From assembly GCF_019166065.1 (NCBI RefSeq), contig NZ_JAHTBN010000003.1, positions 1 through 64,000 of the forward strand: DNA of 64,000 nt, read 5' to 3'. This DNA comes from Candidimonas humi (GTDB lineage: Bacteria; Pseudomonadota; Gammaproteobacteria; Burkholderiales; Burkholderiaceae_B). How positions within the stretch are numbered: the stretch's first letter is position 1; each line of letters starts with the position of its first letter. Shown here one piece after another: positions 55,216 to 63,316 of the stretch. Under the pieces are notes generated by a model. The model did not search any database. It was not told where the DNA came from and was given only the letters and a program-made list of their open reading frames with translations. The translations under genes and the position numbers were made by a program.

Positions 55216-55734
55216 ATGTGGCCCAGAAGTTCCGTCCGGCTATTGCTTGCCGGCGCAGCAATTGCGGTAACCGGCCTGTTGCCGGCAAAGGCGCTGCGGG
55301 CCGAGCCCGCCGTGGGCGACACCGTAAAACTGCCGGCGTTGACGCTGCTCGACGGGCGCCACTTGCCCGCCGATTATTACCACGGCAAGCCGCTGATCGT
55401 GGAGTACTGGGCCTCATGGTGTCCGTTCTGCGCGCGCCAGAATCCGTACTTGCAGAAGCTCGTGCCGCTGGCGCGCAGCAAGGGCCTGGAAATCCTCACC
55501 GTCAGCGTAGACCGCAAAGAATCCGCGGCGCGCGACTACGTGAGCAAGCATTCCTATACCTTCCCGGTCGCCATGGAGACGCCCGAACTGCGTGGCCTGT
55601 TCGGCAAGCGCAGGGTGCTTCCCCAGATTTTCGTGATCAAGGCCGACGGCAAGATCGCCGAGGTCATACCCGGCGAGATGTTCGAGGAAGACGTCCTGGA
55701 CCTGATCAAGTACGCGCCCGGCAAGCCCGGGTAG
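55216..55734 (+). CDS. Periplasmic thioredoxin in the sox cluster (SoxW/TlpA-like)
   Basis: A 172-residue thioredoxin-fold protein with an N-terminal signal (LLLAGAAIAVTGLLPAKALR) and the active site WCPFC at about 68-72, plus a cis-proline region VLPQIFVIKADG. Placed between soxX and soxB, it probably keeps SoxY or other Sox cysteines reduced, like SoxW, or acts as a disulfide carrier fed by a SoxV/CcdA-type protein not found in this window. The equivalent gene in related bacteria has been called soxO or soxW, so no symbol is given. Confidence 0.85.
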   Translation: MWPRSSVRLLLAGAAIAVTGLLPAKALRAEPAVGDTVKLPALTLLDGRHLPADYYHGKPLIVEYWASWCPFCARQNPYLQKLVPLARSKGLEILTVSVDRKESAARDYVSKHSYTFPVAMETPELRGLFGKRRVLPQIFVIKADGKIAEVIPGEMFEEDVLDLIKYAPGKPG

Positions 55735-55943
55735 CCGCAAGCGCCTGGCCTGCATCGGCCGGTGTTCGTAGCGCCATGCCCGGCAGCCGCGGCGATGCGC
55801 AAGCAACTGCCGTCTTCCATGCCGGTGCGGCGCATGCGGATGCCGGCATCGACCGCGCCCGGGCGGCAAGCCCGGCGGGGGCGCCGCAGCCGCGGCGGCC
55901 GTTTCTCCATCCAGCAATCAGCACAACCTGCGAGTAGCCATAC

Positions 55944-57656
55944 ATGATCAATCGCCGTGAATTCCTGCAGATTCTTGCCGTTGCCGCCGCGGGAGGCATG
56001 GGCCTCTCGAATTCGGCGCGCGCCGCGGAACAGGCCGCCGCCAAGTTCTACGACCTGCCGCGCTTCGGCAATGTGCATCTGCTGCACTTCACAGACTGCC
56101 ATGCGCAGTTGCTGCCCATTTATTTCCGCGAACCCAGCGTCAATCTCGGGGTGGCGGGCGCACGCAACCAGCCGCCGCACCTGGTGGGCGATTATTTCCT
56201 GAAGCATTACGGCTTTGCGCCGGGCTCGGCCCAGGCCTACGCCTATACCTGCCTGGATTTCGAGCAGGCCGCGCGGCAATACGGCAAGGTCGGGGGCTTC
56301 GCGCACCTGGCCACGCTGGTACGCCGCCTGAAGGCCGGGCGCCCCGGGGCGCTGCTGCTGGACGGGGGCGACACCTGGCAAGGCTCGGCCACCGCGCTAT
56401 GGACCAAGGCGCAGGACATGATAGATGCCAGCTTGCAACTGGGCGTGGACATCATGACGGCGCACTGGGAATTCACCCTGGGCGCGCAGCGCGTGCAGGA
56501 AGTGGTCGAAGGCGCCTTCAAGGGCAAGATCGATTTCATCGCGCAGAACATCGAGACGGCGGATTTCGGCGATGCGGTGTTCCCCTCATACACGATGCGC
56601 GAGATGAACGGCGTGAAGCTGGCCGTGATCGGCCAGGCCTTTCCCTATACGCCGATTGCCAATCCGCGCTACATGGTGTCGGAATGGACCTTCGGCATCC
56701 AGGAGGAGCATCTGCAGAAGGTCATCGACGAGGTGCGCGGCAAGGGCGCCCAGGCGGTGGTGCTGCTGTCGCACAACGGCATGGACGTCGACCTGAAGCT
56801 GGCCTCGCGCGTGCGCGGGCTGGACGCAATCCTGGGCGGCCACACCCACGACGGCGTGCCCGAGCCGGTGGTGGTTTCCAATGCGGGCGGCAAGACCCTG
56901 GTCACCAACGCCGGCAGCAACGGCAAGTTCCTGGCCGTGCTCGATTTCGACGTGAAGAACGGCAAGGTATCGGATTTCCGCTACAAGCTCATGCCTGTTT
57001 TCGCCAACTACCTGGATGCGGATCCGGCCATGGCGGCGCTGATCGACAAGGTGCGCGAGCCGTATGCGGCCAAGCTGGCCGAGGCCCTGGCCGTGACCGA
57101 CGAAACCCTGTATCGGCGCGGCAATTTCAACGGCACCTTCGACCAGCTCATCCTCGATGCCTTGATGGCCGAGAAAGAGGCCGAGATCGGCTTTTCGCCG
57201 GGCTTCCGCTGGGGCACCAGCCTCTTGCCGGGCGCGACGATCACCATGGAAAACCTCATGGACCAGACCGCCATCACCTACCCGTACACCACCGTGACCG
57301 AAATGCCCGGCAGCCAGATCAAGACCGTGCTCGAGGACGTGGCCGACAACTTGTTCAACCCCGATCCCTATTACCAGCAGGGCGGCGACATGGTGCGCGT
57401 GGGCGGCCTGCGCTACAGCATAGAGCCCAACAAGCCCGCCGGCAGCCGCATCGGCGACATGAACCTGAACGGCAAGCCGATAGAGGCGGACAAGAAATAC
57501 AAGGTGGCGGGCTGGGCGCCCGTGGCCGAGGGCGCCAAGGGCGAGCCGATATGGGACGTGGTGGCGCGCCACCTGCGCGCCCACAAGACCATAGGCAAGC
57601 TGACCCTGAACGAGCCCGTGGTCAAGGGCATGCAGGGCAACCAGGGCAGCGTGTGA
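55944..57656 (+). CDS. soxB: Thiosulfohydrolase SoxB
   Basis: A 570-residue periplasmic dimanganese hydrolase of the 5'-nucleotidase family that releases sulfate from SoxY-bound S-sulfonate groups. A Tat signal (INRREFLQILAVAAAGGMG) begins the protein. Metal-binding blocks are LLHFTDCHAQLLP, LLLDGGDTWQGSA, VVLLSHNGMDVD and ILGGHTHDGVPEP. The C-terminal 5'-nucleotidase-like domain ends normally. Length matches SoxB (about 560-570). It lies 209 bp after the thioredoxin gene, so a separate promoter is possible. Confidence 0.96.
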   Translation: MINRREFLQILAVAAAGGMGLSNSARAAEQAAAKFYDLPRFGNVHLLHFTDCHAQLLPIYFREPSVNLGVAGARNQPPHLVGDYFLKHYGFAPGSAQAYAYTCLDFEQAARQYGKVGGFAHLATLVRRLKAGRPGALLLDGGDTWQGSATALWTKAQDMIDASLQLGVDIMTAHWEFTLGAQRVQEVVEGAFKGKIDFIAQNIETADFGDAVFPSYTMREMNGVKLAVIGQAFPYTPIANPRYMVSEWTFGIQEEHLQKVIDEVRGKGAQAVVLLSHNGMDVDLKLASRVRGLDAILGGHTHDGVPEPVVVSNAGGKTLVTNAGSNGKFLAVLDFDVKNGKVSDFRYKLMPVFANYLDADPAMAALIDKVREPYAAKLAEALAVTDETLYRRGNFNGTFDQLILDALMAEKEAEIGFSPGFRWGTSLLPGATITMENLMDQTAITYPYTTVTEMPGSQIKTVLEDVADNLFNPDPYYQQGGDMVRVGGLRYSIEPNKPAGSRIGDMNLNGKPIEADKKYKVAGWAPVAEGAKGEPIWDVVARHLRAHKTIGKLTLNEPVVKGMQGNQGSV

Positions 57657-57794
57657 TTTTTTTCTTACTGTTTGCGCCGGATCGCGGCATGGCAAGGGCA
57701 ATTCCTGGGGCGGCAGCGCTTCCAGGGAAGCCATGCCTGGCCGATCTGGCGTGACACAATCATTTTCCTACCGCAACAATCCGGAGTTCAAATC

Positions 57795-58229
57795 ATGATC
57801 AAGCAGATTCTGACTTTCATCGTCGCCGCCAGCATGCTGGGCCTGGCCGGCGTGGCCCGCGGCGCGGACGCGCAGGGCGCCAAGGTGCCGCGCGTGGTCT
57901 ATCACATTTCCGACGCCGAGCATCAGGCGCTGGGGGGGCTGCGCAACATCCGCAACCATCTCGACGTCGCGCCGAACACCAAGATCGTCGTGGTGAGCAA
58001 TGCGAAGGGCGTGGACTTCATGATGAGCAACTACAAGGATGCGGCCAAGGTCGATCCGCTGATTTCGGCGCTGGCGGCGCGCGGCGTCGACTTCGAAGTC
58101 TGCGAAGTCACGATGAAGAACCGCAAGCTGAAGAAAGACGACTTCGTCATGGAAGCCAATTTCACGCCTTCCGGCGTGGTGCGCATCACCCAACTGGAAA
58201 ACGAAGGCTACGCATACATCAAGCCTTGA
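57795..58229 (+). CDS. Periplasmic DsrE-like protein
   Basis: A 144-residue exported DsrE/F-like protein. The signal peptide MIKQILTFIVAASMLGLAGV is followed by a single-domain fold with PRVVYHISDAEHQALGGLRN and a cysteine in FEVCEVTMKNR, a typical sulfur-carrier position. It may handle persulfide sulfur in the periplasm for the Sox system. The stop codon lies inside the first unit of a 15-bp tandem repeat (TGA where later units have TGG), so the natural C-terminus may be truncated or variable. The start at 57795 is chosen by the signal peptide. Confidence 0.82.
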   Translation: MIKQILTFIVAASMLGLAGVARGADAQGAKVPRVVYHISDAEHQALGGLRNIRNHLDVAPNTKIVVVSNAKGVDFMMSNYKDAAKVDPLISALAARGVDFEVCEVTMKNRKLKKDDFVMEANFTPSGVVRITQLENEGYAYIKP

Positions 58230-58319
58230 TACATCAAGCCTTGGTACATCGAGCCTTGGTACATCGAGCCGTGGCATCTCAAGCCTTGGCACCTCAAGCC
58301 GTGGCACATCGAGGGCCTT
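58215..58319 (+). repeat. Seven 15-bp tandem units at the end of the DsrE-like gene
   Basis: Seven adjacent 15-bp units (consensus tacatcaagccttgg) begin with the last five codons of the DsrE-like gene. Unit 1 ends tga (the stop), unit 2 is otherwise identical and ends tgg, and later units drift (cacctcaagccgtgg). Read in the gene frame they encode a pentapeptide repeat of the form YIKPW/YIEPW/HLKPW. Confidence 0.9.
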
Positions 58320-58330
58320 GATGCATCGGT

Positions 58331-58362
58331 CCCGGGCGGCGCCGCTGCATGCGCCGCCCGGG
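58331..58362. terminator. Strong hairpin between convergent DsrE-like and MFS genes
   Basis: The arms cccgggcggcgc and gcgccgcccggg form a perfect 12-bp stem with an 8-base loop. It lies between two convergent genes and could end transcripts from both sides, though no T-run is present. Confidence 0.6.
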
Positions 58363-58375
58363 GCGGGCGCCGGCC

Positions 58376-59728
58376 TCAGGAGCCCGTCGCCGTCGATGCG
58401 GCCGGGGTTTCGGTGCCGGCGGCCGGAGCTTCGTCGCTGACCGGCGTCTCGCCGTCGGTCTGTTCCAGTATGGGGTCGCGCGAAATATCGCTTTGCACGT
58501 CGACCCGCGGGTCGAGTTCGGCCGCCACCGGCGAGGCCTGCAGGCTGTCGGGCATGGGTACGAAATTGGTCGGCGCATCCTGGCTCAGGTGAGCCCCGGT
58601 CACCTTGCGCGGCCGCACGAAAGCCACCAGCACCAGGGCGCAGCACGACACGAACACATAGAACATGCCCGTGCTGATGTGGCGCATCAGCAAGCCCACG
58701 AACAGCGGGCCCAGGCAGGCGCCCACGCCATAGACCATGAGCAGCATGGCGGAAAGCCCGACGCGGCGTTCCGGATCGACGTTGTCGTTGGCGAATGCCG
58801 CGCCCAGCGGATACATGGTGAACTGCAATATGCCGTAGGCCGCCGAGAACAGCAGCAGGACCCAGAAGGGGAATTGCCACCAGCCCCACAGGGGCAGTGT
58901 CAGCAACAGCAGCATCACGGCATTGATGCGGATCAGGCCGGCCCGGTTGACCCGGTCGGCCAGCCAGCCCATGGGCCATTGCGAGGCCAGGCCCGCGGCC
59001 ACCGCCACCGCCAGGAAGACGGCCGCCTCGCTGTTGCTGAGCCCCACTTTGGCGCCGTACACCGGCGCCAGCCCATAGAAGGCGCCATTGATGTTGCCGG
59101 CCACGAAAAACACCAGCAGCGACATGGGCACGCGCGCCAGATAATATTTGATATAGATGGGCGCCGGCTTCTGGATCGCCGGGTGGACCCGGCCCGTGAG
59201 CGCGATGGGCACCAGGCACAGCGACATGCAGATGGCCACGAACACCAGCGGCTCGTAGTTCAGGTGCGGGAACAGGGTCAGCGACAACTGGCCGGACACC
59301 GTGCCGGCGCCCGAGAACACCATGTAGAAGGCGAATATGCGTCCGCGCAGGTGGTTTTCGGTCTGCTCGTTCAGCCAGCTTTCGATCACCATGAACTGGG
59401 TGACCATGGCAATGCCGGCGACGAAGCGGAAGGCCAGCCAGACCCATAGATTGTCGACCAGCGCCTGGGCCAGCACCGTGGCGGTGGCGACGGCCGCGGC
59501 GGCCCCGTAGGCGCGGATATGGCCGACCCGGATGATGAGCTTGTGGCCGATCCGCGCGCCGAACACCAGCCCGGCGTAGTAGGCCGCGATCAGCGCGCCT
59601 ACCCAGACCTCGGACACGGCGCTGGCCGTCAGCCGCAGGCCGATATACGTATTGAACAGCCCCGCGCCGGATTGCAGCAGCAGGATGGCCAGATAGAGAG
59701 AAAAAAACGAGGTGACCGACTTGAACAT
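58376..59728 (-). CDS. MFS transporter, drug/solute type
   Basis: A 450-residue major-facilitator protein with about 12 hydrophobic segments. The motif around GARIGHKLIIRVGHIRAYG is the conserved loop 2-3 region. It resembles the YcaD-like group of putative effluxers. The last 65 residues are acidic, Ala/Pro/Thr-rich and probably disordered, beyond the usual family end. A peroxiredoxin gene lies 78 bp upstream in the same direction, so they may be co-transcribed. The substrate is unknown. Confidence 0.88.
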   Translation of the reverse strand: MFKSVTSFFSLYLAILLLQSGAGLFNTYIGLRLTASAVSEVWVGALIAAYYAGLVFGARIGHKLIIRVGHIRAYGAAAAVATATVLAQALVDNLWVWLAFRFVAGIAMVTQFMVIESWLNEQTENHLRGRIFAFYMVFSGAGTVSGQLSLTLFPHLNYEPLVFVAICMSLCLVPIALTGRVHPAIQKPAPIYIKYYLARVPMSLLVFFVAGNINGAFYGLAPVYGAKVGLSNSEAAVFLAVAVAAGLASQWPMGWLADRVNRAGLIRINAVMLLLLTLPLWGWWQFPFWVLLLFSAAYGILQFTMYPLGAAFANDNVDPERRVGLSAMLLMVYGVGACLGPLFVGLLMRHISTGMFYVFVSCCALVLVAFVRPRKVTGAHLSQDAPTNFVPMPDSLQASPVAAELDPRVDVQSDISRDPILEQTDGETPVSDEAPAAGTETPAASTATGS

Positions 59729-59806
59729 TGGGCGGCTACCGCAGGGCTGAGGGAGGCGGCGCGCAGGATCCTGCGCGCGCGGCGGCCCGGGCGGGCCGGC
59801 TCGGAC

Positions 59807-60310
59807 TCAAAGCTGGGACAGTAGCGTGGCCGCGTCGCTTACCTTGAATTCGCCGCCATTTTCCAGGTTCAGTTGCTCGACTACGCCGTCTTTCAGCAGC
59901 GCGGAATAGCGCCGCGAACGCACGCCCAGGCCGCGCGCCGTCAGGTCGAGTTCGAGGCCCAGCTTGCGCGTCCATTCGGCGCTGCCGTCGGCCATCATGC
60001 GGACCTTGCCCTGGGCGCCCTGGTCGCGGCCCCAGGCCCCCATGACGAAGGCATCGTTGACGGCCACGCACCAGATTTCATCCACGCCCTTGGCCTTGAG
60101 CTGGTCGGCCAGCTTGATGTAGCCCGGCAGGTGCTGGTTCGAGCACGTGGGGGTAAAGGCGCCGGGCACCGCGAACAGCGCGATCGTCTTGCCTTTGACC
60201 AGATCGGCCACCTTGAAGCTGTTGGGCCCCAGCGTGCAGCCTTCGGTTTCGGTTTCGATGAATTCCGCCAGCGTTGCGTCGGGTACGTGGTCTCCAGCCT
60301 TGATCGTCAT
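59807..60310 (-). CDS. Peroxiredoxin, Prx5-like
   Basis: A 167-residue thiol peroxidase that reduces hydrogen peroxide and organic peroxides, probably using glutaredoxin/glutathione. The peroxidatic cysteine is C56 in VPGAFTPTCSNQHLPG. GLGVRSRRYSALLKDGVV is conserved near the end. No signal peptide is seen, so it acts in the cytosol. Length matches bacterial Prx5 proteins (about 160-170). It precedes the MFS gene. Confidence 0.93.
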   Translation of the reverse strand: MTIKAGDHVPDATLAEFIETETEGCTLGPNSFKVADLVKGKTIALFAVPGAFTPTCSNQHLPGYIKLADQLKAKGVDEIWCVAVNDAFVMGAWGRDQGAQGKVRMMADGSAEWTRKLGLELDLTARGLGVRSRRYSALLKDGVVEQLNLENGGEFKVSDAATLLSQL

Positions 60311-60686
60311 GTGATGCTCCTGTGGGTTCGAATAAATGGCCGCCGGGGCCTGAAAACATAATCATACGACGAGGCCGGCGGGCTCGCTGACATACCGCCG
60401 CAAGCAGGGCCGCGCCATTTTGCCGGAAACCGCAGGCGGTGCAGGACGGCTTGTGCCGCGGCGCGTAGGCGCAGGGCCCGATACGGTATTGATACATTTT
60501 CAAACGCCTGGGCCCACCTTCGGCAATGATTCGGAAATACTTCTTGCGGACAATGGTGACCATTGCGCCGGAGTGCCGGCACAGCCGCCCGGTCGGTCGG
60601 GCGCTACGGCACCATATTGGGGCGGCGCCCGGGCACACAGCCCAATGCCGCGCCTACCGGCCGGCACCACACTGACGGAGGTCCAC
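60311..60686. other. Divergent intergenic region, no gene supported
   Basis: A 376-bp stretch between the leftward peroxiredoxin and the rightward small secreted protein. Open frames here extend the flanking genes without family likeness. Promoters for both must lie here; no clear operator or RNA structure was found. Confidence 0.4.
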
Positions 60687-61079
60687 GTGATACTACCGAA
60701 ACTTTCCGCCGCCATTCTTTCCATGGCCTTGCTGGGCAGCGCCTATGCGGCGCCGGCTCGCGATGCCGACACTACCCTGGACCAGTGGGTCCTGATCTCC
60801 GGCGCCACCAATGGCGCGGCCGATGCGCTGGGCGTCAGCGAAGACGACCTCGACGAACACCGCAACACCGCCCGCAGCCATCTCACGCGCTATGCGGCCG
60901 AGCACGGCATGCGCATGGAGCGCTTCGACGCCCTGTTCGACCTGGGCGCCAACGAAGGCCGCCGCCTGGTGTCCGATCGCGTCGCCCTGGCCCGCGCCAA
61001 GGGCCAGTCGCTCATCGACGGCTTCCAGCGCGACAAGATCATCGGCTACGAAAGCGTCAAGGACGCGCTGGACGTCTGA
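60687..61079 (+). CDS. Small secreted protein of unknown function
   Basis: A 130-residue protein starting at GTG with a clear ggagg Shine-Dalgarno. It has a signal peptide (LSAAILSMALLGSAYAAPA) and a helical mature part of about 110 residues containing LDQWVLISGATNGAADALG and a charged, arginine-rich segment. I do not recognise a family. It stands alone before moaC and is likely periplasmic. Confidence 0.65.
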   Translation: MILPKLSAAILSMALLGSAYAAPARDADTTLDQWVLISGATNGAADALGVSEDDLDEHRNTARSHLTRYAAEHGMRMERFDALFDLGANEGRRLVSDRVALARAKGQSLIDGFQRDKIIGYESVKDALDV

Positions 61080-61253
61080 CGCTGACCGGTGTGGCCGGCC
61101 TAGCCGGCCCGGCCCCGGCGCCATTGCGCCGCGGCCGGGTTTTCCTGCGCCACGCCCATCGGCATTGCGTATTATCATAGGGTCATGACACGCCCCCGGC
61201 CCGCCTTGCGCGGCATGCCGGGGTTCCACGCGCCGAACCGACCCGAATTTTCC

Positions 61254-61754
61254 ATGAATCAAGCCGAAGCCGCCGAACCCGTCCTCAGCCATCTGGACGA
61301 ATCCGGACACATCCGCATGGTGGACGTCAGCAGCAAGGCTGCGACGCAGCGCACGGCGATCGCCGAAGGGCGCGTGCGCATGAGCGCGCAGGCCTACCGG
61401 CTGCTGACCGCGCGCGAGAACGGCAAGGGCGAGGTGCTGAACACCGCCAATGTGGCGGGCGTGATGGCGGCCAAGCGCTGCGCCGAGCTGATCCCCCTGT
61501 GCCACAGCCTGCCGCTCAGTTTCGCGGGAATCGAATTTTCGCTGGACGAAGCAGGGCATGCGGTCACCATCCGCGCCACTTGCCGCAGCGACTACAAGAC
61601 GGGCGTCGAAATGGAGGCCATGACGGCCTGCAGCGTCGCCGCCCTTACTATCTACGACATGTGCAAGGCCGCCGACAAGGGCATCGTCATCGAGACGGTG
61701 CGGCTGGCCTATAAATCCGGAGGCAAGAGCGGTGAGTGGCGCAGCAGCAATTAA
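61254..61754 (+). CDS. moaC: Cyclic pyranopterin monophosphate synthase
   Basis: A 166-residue enzyme for the second half of the first step of molybdenum cofactor synthesis, converting the MoaA product to cyclic pyranopterin monophosphate. Conserved blocks are HIRMVDVSSKAATQRTAIAEG, AAKRCAELIPLCHSLPL and TGVEMEAMTACSVAALTIYDMCK. Length is normal (about 160). It overlaps moaD by 23 bp. MoaA is not in the window and must be elsewhere. Confidence 0.95.
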   Translation: MNQAEAAEPVLSHLDESGHIRMVDVSSKAATQRTAIAEGRVRMSAQAYRLLTARENGKGEVLNTANVAGVMAAKRCAELIPLCHSLPLSFAGIEFSLDEAGHAVTIRATCRSDYKTGVEMEAMTACSVAALTIYDMCKAADKGIVIETVRLAYKSGGKSGEWRSSN

Positions 61755-61986
61755 GGTCCTGTATTTCGCGCAAGTGGCCGAACTGACTGGCACGCGCCAT
61801 GAATCCTGGCCGCTGCCGCGCAGCGTCAGCGGCGCCGACTGGCTGCGCGAGCTCGAGGCCCGTTATCCGCAGCTCGCGCCGGTGTCGCGCCTGCGCCTGG
61901 CGGTCAACCAGCGCCACGTCGCGCATCACGCCTCCATCCAGGCGGGCGACGAGGTGGCGGTGTTCGAGCCCGTCACGGGGGGCTAG
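61732..61986 (+). CDS. moaD: Molybdopterin synthase small subunit
   Basis: An 84-residue ubiquitin-like sulfur carrier ending in GG (VTGG), the thiocarboxylated end that donates sulfur to precursor Z. It starts at GTG inside moaC with a cggaggc Shine-Dalgarno. It forms the heterotetramer with MoaE encoded immediately after it (3 bp gap). Confidence 0.94.
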   Translation: MSGAAAIKVLYFAQVAELTGTRHESWPLPRSVSGADWLRELEARYPQLAPVSRLRLAVNQRHVAHHASIQAGDEVAVFEPVTGG

Positions 61987-61989
61987 CCC

Positions 61990-62631
61990 ATGGTCATTGT
62001 GCAAGAAGCCGATTTCGACTCGGCGCGCCTGCAGGCGGAATTGCGCCGGCGCCATGCGGCGGGCGCCATTGTCACCTTTACCGGATATGTGCGTGACTAC
62101 GCGCAGGACGCGTCCACCCGCAGCCTGTTCCTCGAGCACTACCCGGGCATGTGCGAGCGCGAGATCGAGGCTATCTGCGCCGCGGCCGGCGCGCGCTGGC
62201 AGGTGCTGGAAAGCCTGGTCGTGCACCGGGTTGGCGAATTGCGCCATAAAGAGCAGATCGTGTTCGTGGCGGTGGCCAGCGCGCATCGCGGCGACGCCTT
62301 CCGTGCCTGCGAGTACATTATCGACGCCCTCAAGACCCGCGCCCCTTTCTGGAAACGCGAGAACCTGGCCGACGGCGACAGCTTCTGGGTAAGCCAGCAT
62401 CAGGCGGACGCCGACAAGACTGCGCAGTGGGGCGAGGACCCGGCGGCATCCGGGCCCGCGGCGACGCCGGCAGAAGCCGCCGAGGCCGCTGAGGCCGCTG
62501 AGGCCGGAGCCGGAGCCGGAGCCGCCAAGCGGCAGGGCATGGCATCCCAGGCCACGGCATCGGCGGTTGCAGGCTCCCGAAGCGGGGCGTCCCGGACCGC
62601 AACATCCCCGACCAAGGAAACCTCATCGTGA
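61990..62631 (+). CDS. moaE: Molybdopterin synthase large subunit with long C-terminal extension
   Basis: A 213-residue subunit that makes molybdopterin from the precursor using MoaD-carried sulfur. The core (about 1-150) has GAIVTFTGYVRDYAQD, LFLEHYPGMCEREIEAI, VVHRVGELRHKEQIVFVAVA and the active lysines in APFWKRE. Ordinary MoaE stops near residue 150; here about 63 extra residues follow, rich in Ala/Glu/Gly (AEAAEAAEAAEAGAGAGAA) and Ser/Thr. The extension overlaps the moaB start by four bases (GTGA). Confidence 0.93.
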   Translation: MVIVQEADFDSARLQAELRRRHAAGAIVTFTGYVRDYAQDASTRSLFLEHYPGMCEREIEAICAAAGARWQVLESLVVHRVGELRHKEQIVFVAVASAHRGDAFRACEYIIDALKTRAPFWKRENLADGDSFWVSQHQADADKTAQWGEDPAASGPAATPAEAAEAAEAAEAGAGAGAAKRQGMASQATASAVAGSRSGASRTATSPTKETSS

Positions 62632-63161
62632 GCAAAGCATCCGCCGACAAGCCCAGGATCTCGCTGGAGTGCGCGGTTCTTACCATATCCGATACACGCA
62701 CGGCCGCCGACGATACCTCCGGCGATTATTTGACGCAGAGCCTGCAGGATGCCGGCCATCATTGCGCGGCGCGTGCGCTGAGTTCAGGAAATCTCTACCA
62801 GATCCGCAAGATCCTCAGTGACTGGATCGCCGACCCCGGCATACAGATCGTCATCACCAACGGCGGCACGGGCTACACGCACCAGAAATCCACGGCTGCC
62901 GCCATCGTCCCCTTGCTGGACATGCAGATCGCCGGGTTCGGGGAATTGTTCCGCCACCTTTCGTTCCTGGAAATCGGCTCTTCTTCGCTGCAGTCCGATG
63001 CTTTCGCGGGATCGGCCAACAACACGCTGATCTTCTGCGTGCCGGGCTCGACCGGCGCCTGCAAGACCGCCTGGGAGGGCATTATCCGCGAGCAACTGGA
63101 CAGCACGCATCGCCCCTGCAACTTCGGCAGCCACTTCCAGGCGCTGCTGGCCGCGCGATAG
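62628..63161 (+). CDS. moaB: Molybdenum cofactor biosynthesis protein B
   Basis: A 177-residue MoaB/MogA-type protein that binds molybdopterin and probably adenylylates it. The core motifs are LTISDTRTAADDTSGD, TNGGTGYTHQKSTA and IFCVPGSTGACKTAWEG. The GTG start overlaps the moaE stop (GTGA). Length is typical (about 170-180). Confidence 0.94.
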   Translation: MSKASADKPRISLECAVLTISDTRTAADDTSGDYLTQSLQDAGHHCAARALSSGNLYQIRKILSDWIADPGIQIVITNGGTGYTHQKSTAAAIVPLLDMQIAGFGELFRHLSFLEIGSSSLQSDAFAGSANNTLIFCVPGSTGACKTAWEGIIREQLDSTHRPCNFGSHFQALLAAR

Positions 63162-63235
63162 TTCCGCGTGGGCATCCCGGGCCGGTCGGCCCGGCCGCAA
63201 TGCCCTTCGGCCCGCCGGCCGGCACCTGGTGTCCG

Positions 63236-63277
63236 GCTTTCAGCTTTCGGCTTTCAGTTTTCGGCTTTTAGCTTTCG
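63236..63277. repeat. Six 7-bp tandem units upstream of moeA
   Basis: Six adjacent heptamers (gctttca, gctttcg, gctttca, gttttcg, gctttta, gctttcg) end 39 bp before the moeA start. The period is exact; units differ by one or two bases. Such arrays change length by slippage and could alter the moeA leader. Confidence 0.8.
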
Positions 63278-63316
63278 ATCTACGATCTCAACCTCCGTCT
63301 TTTTCATTCATCTCTC

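Noticed and set aside
58215-58319. CRISPR array
   Set aside because: The units are contiguous 15-bp repeats without spacers, and no cas genes are present.
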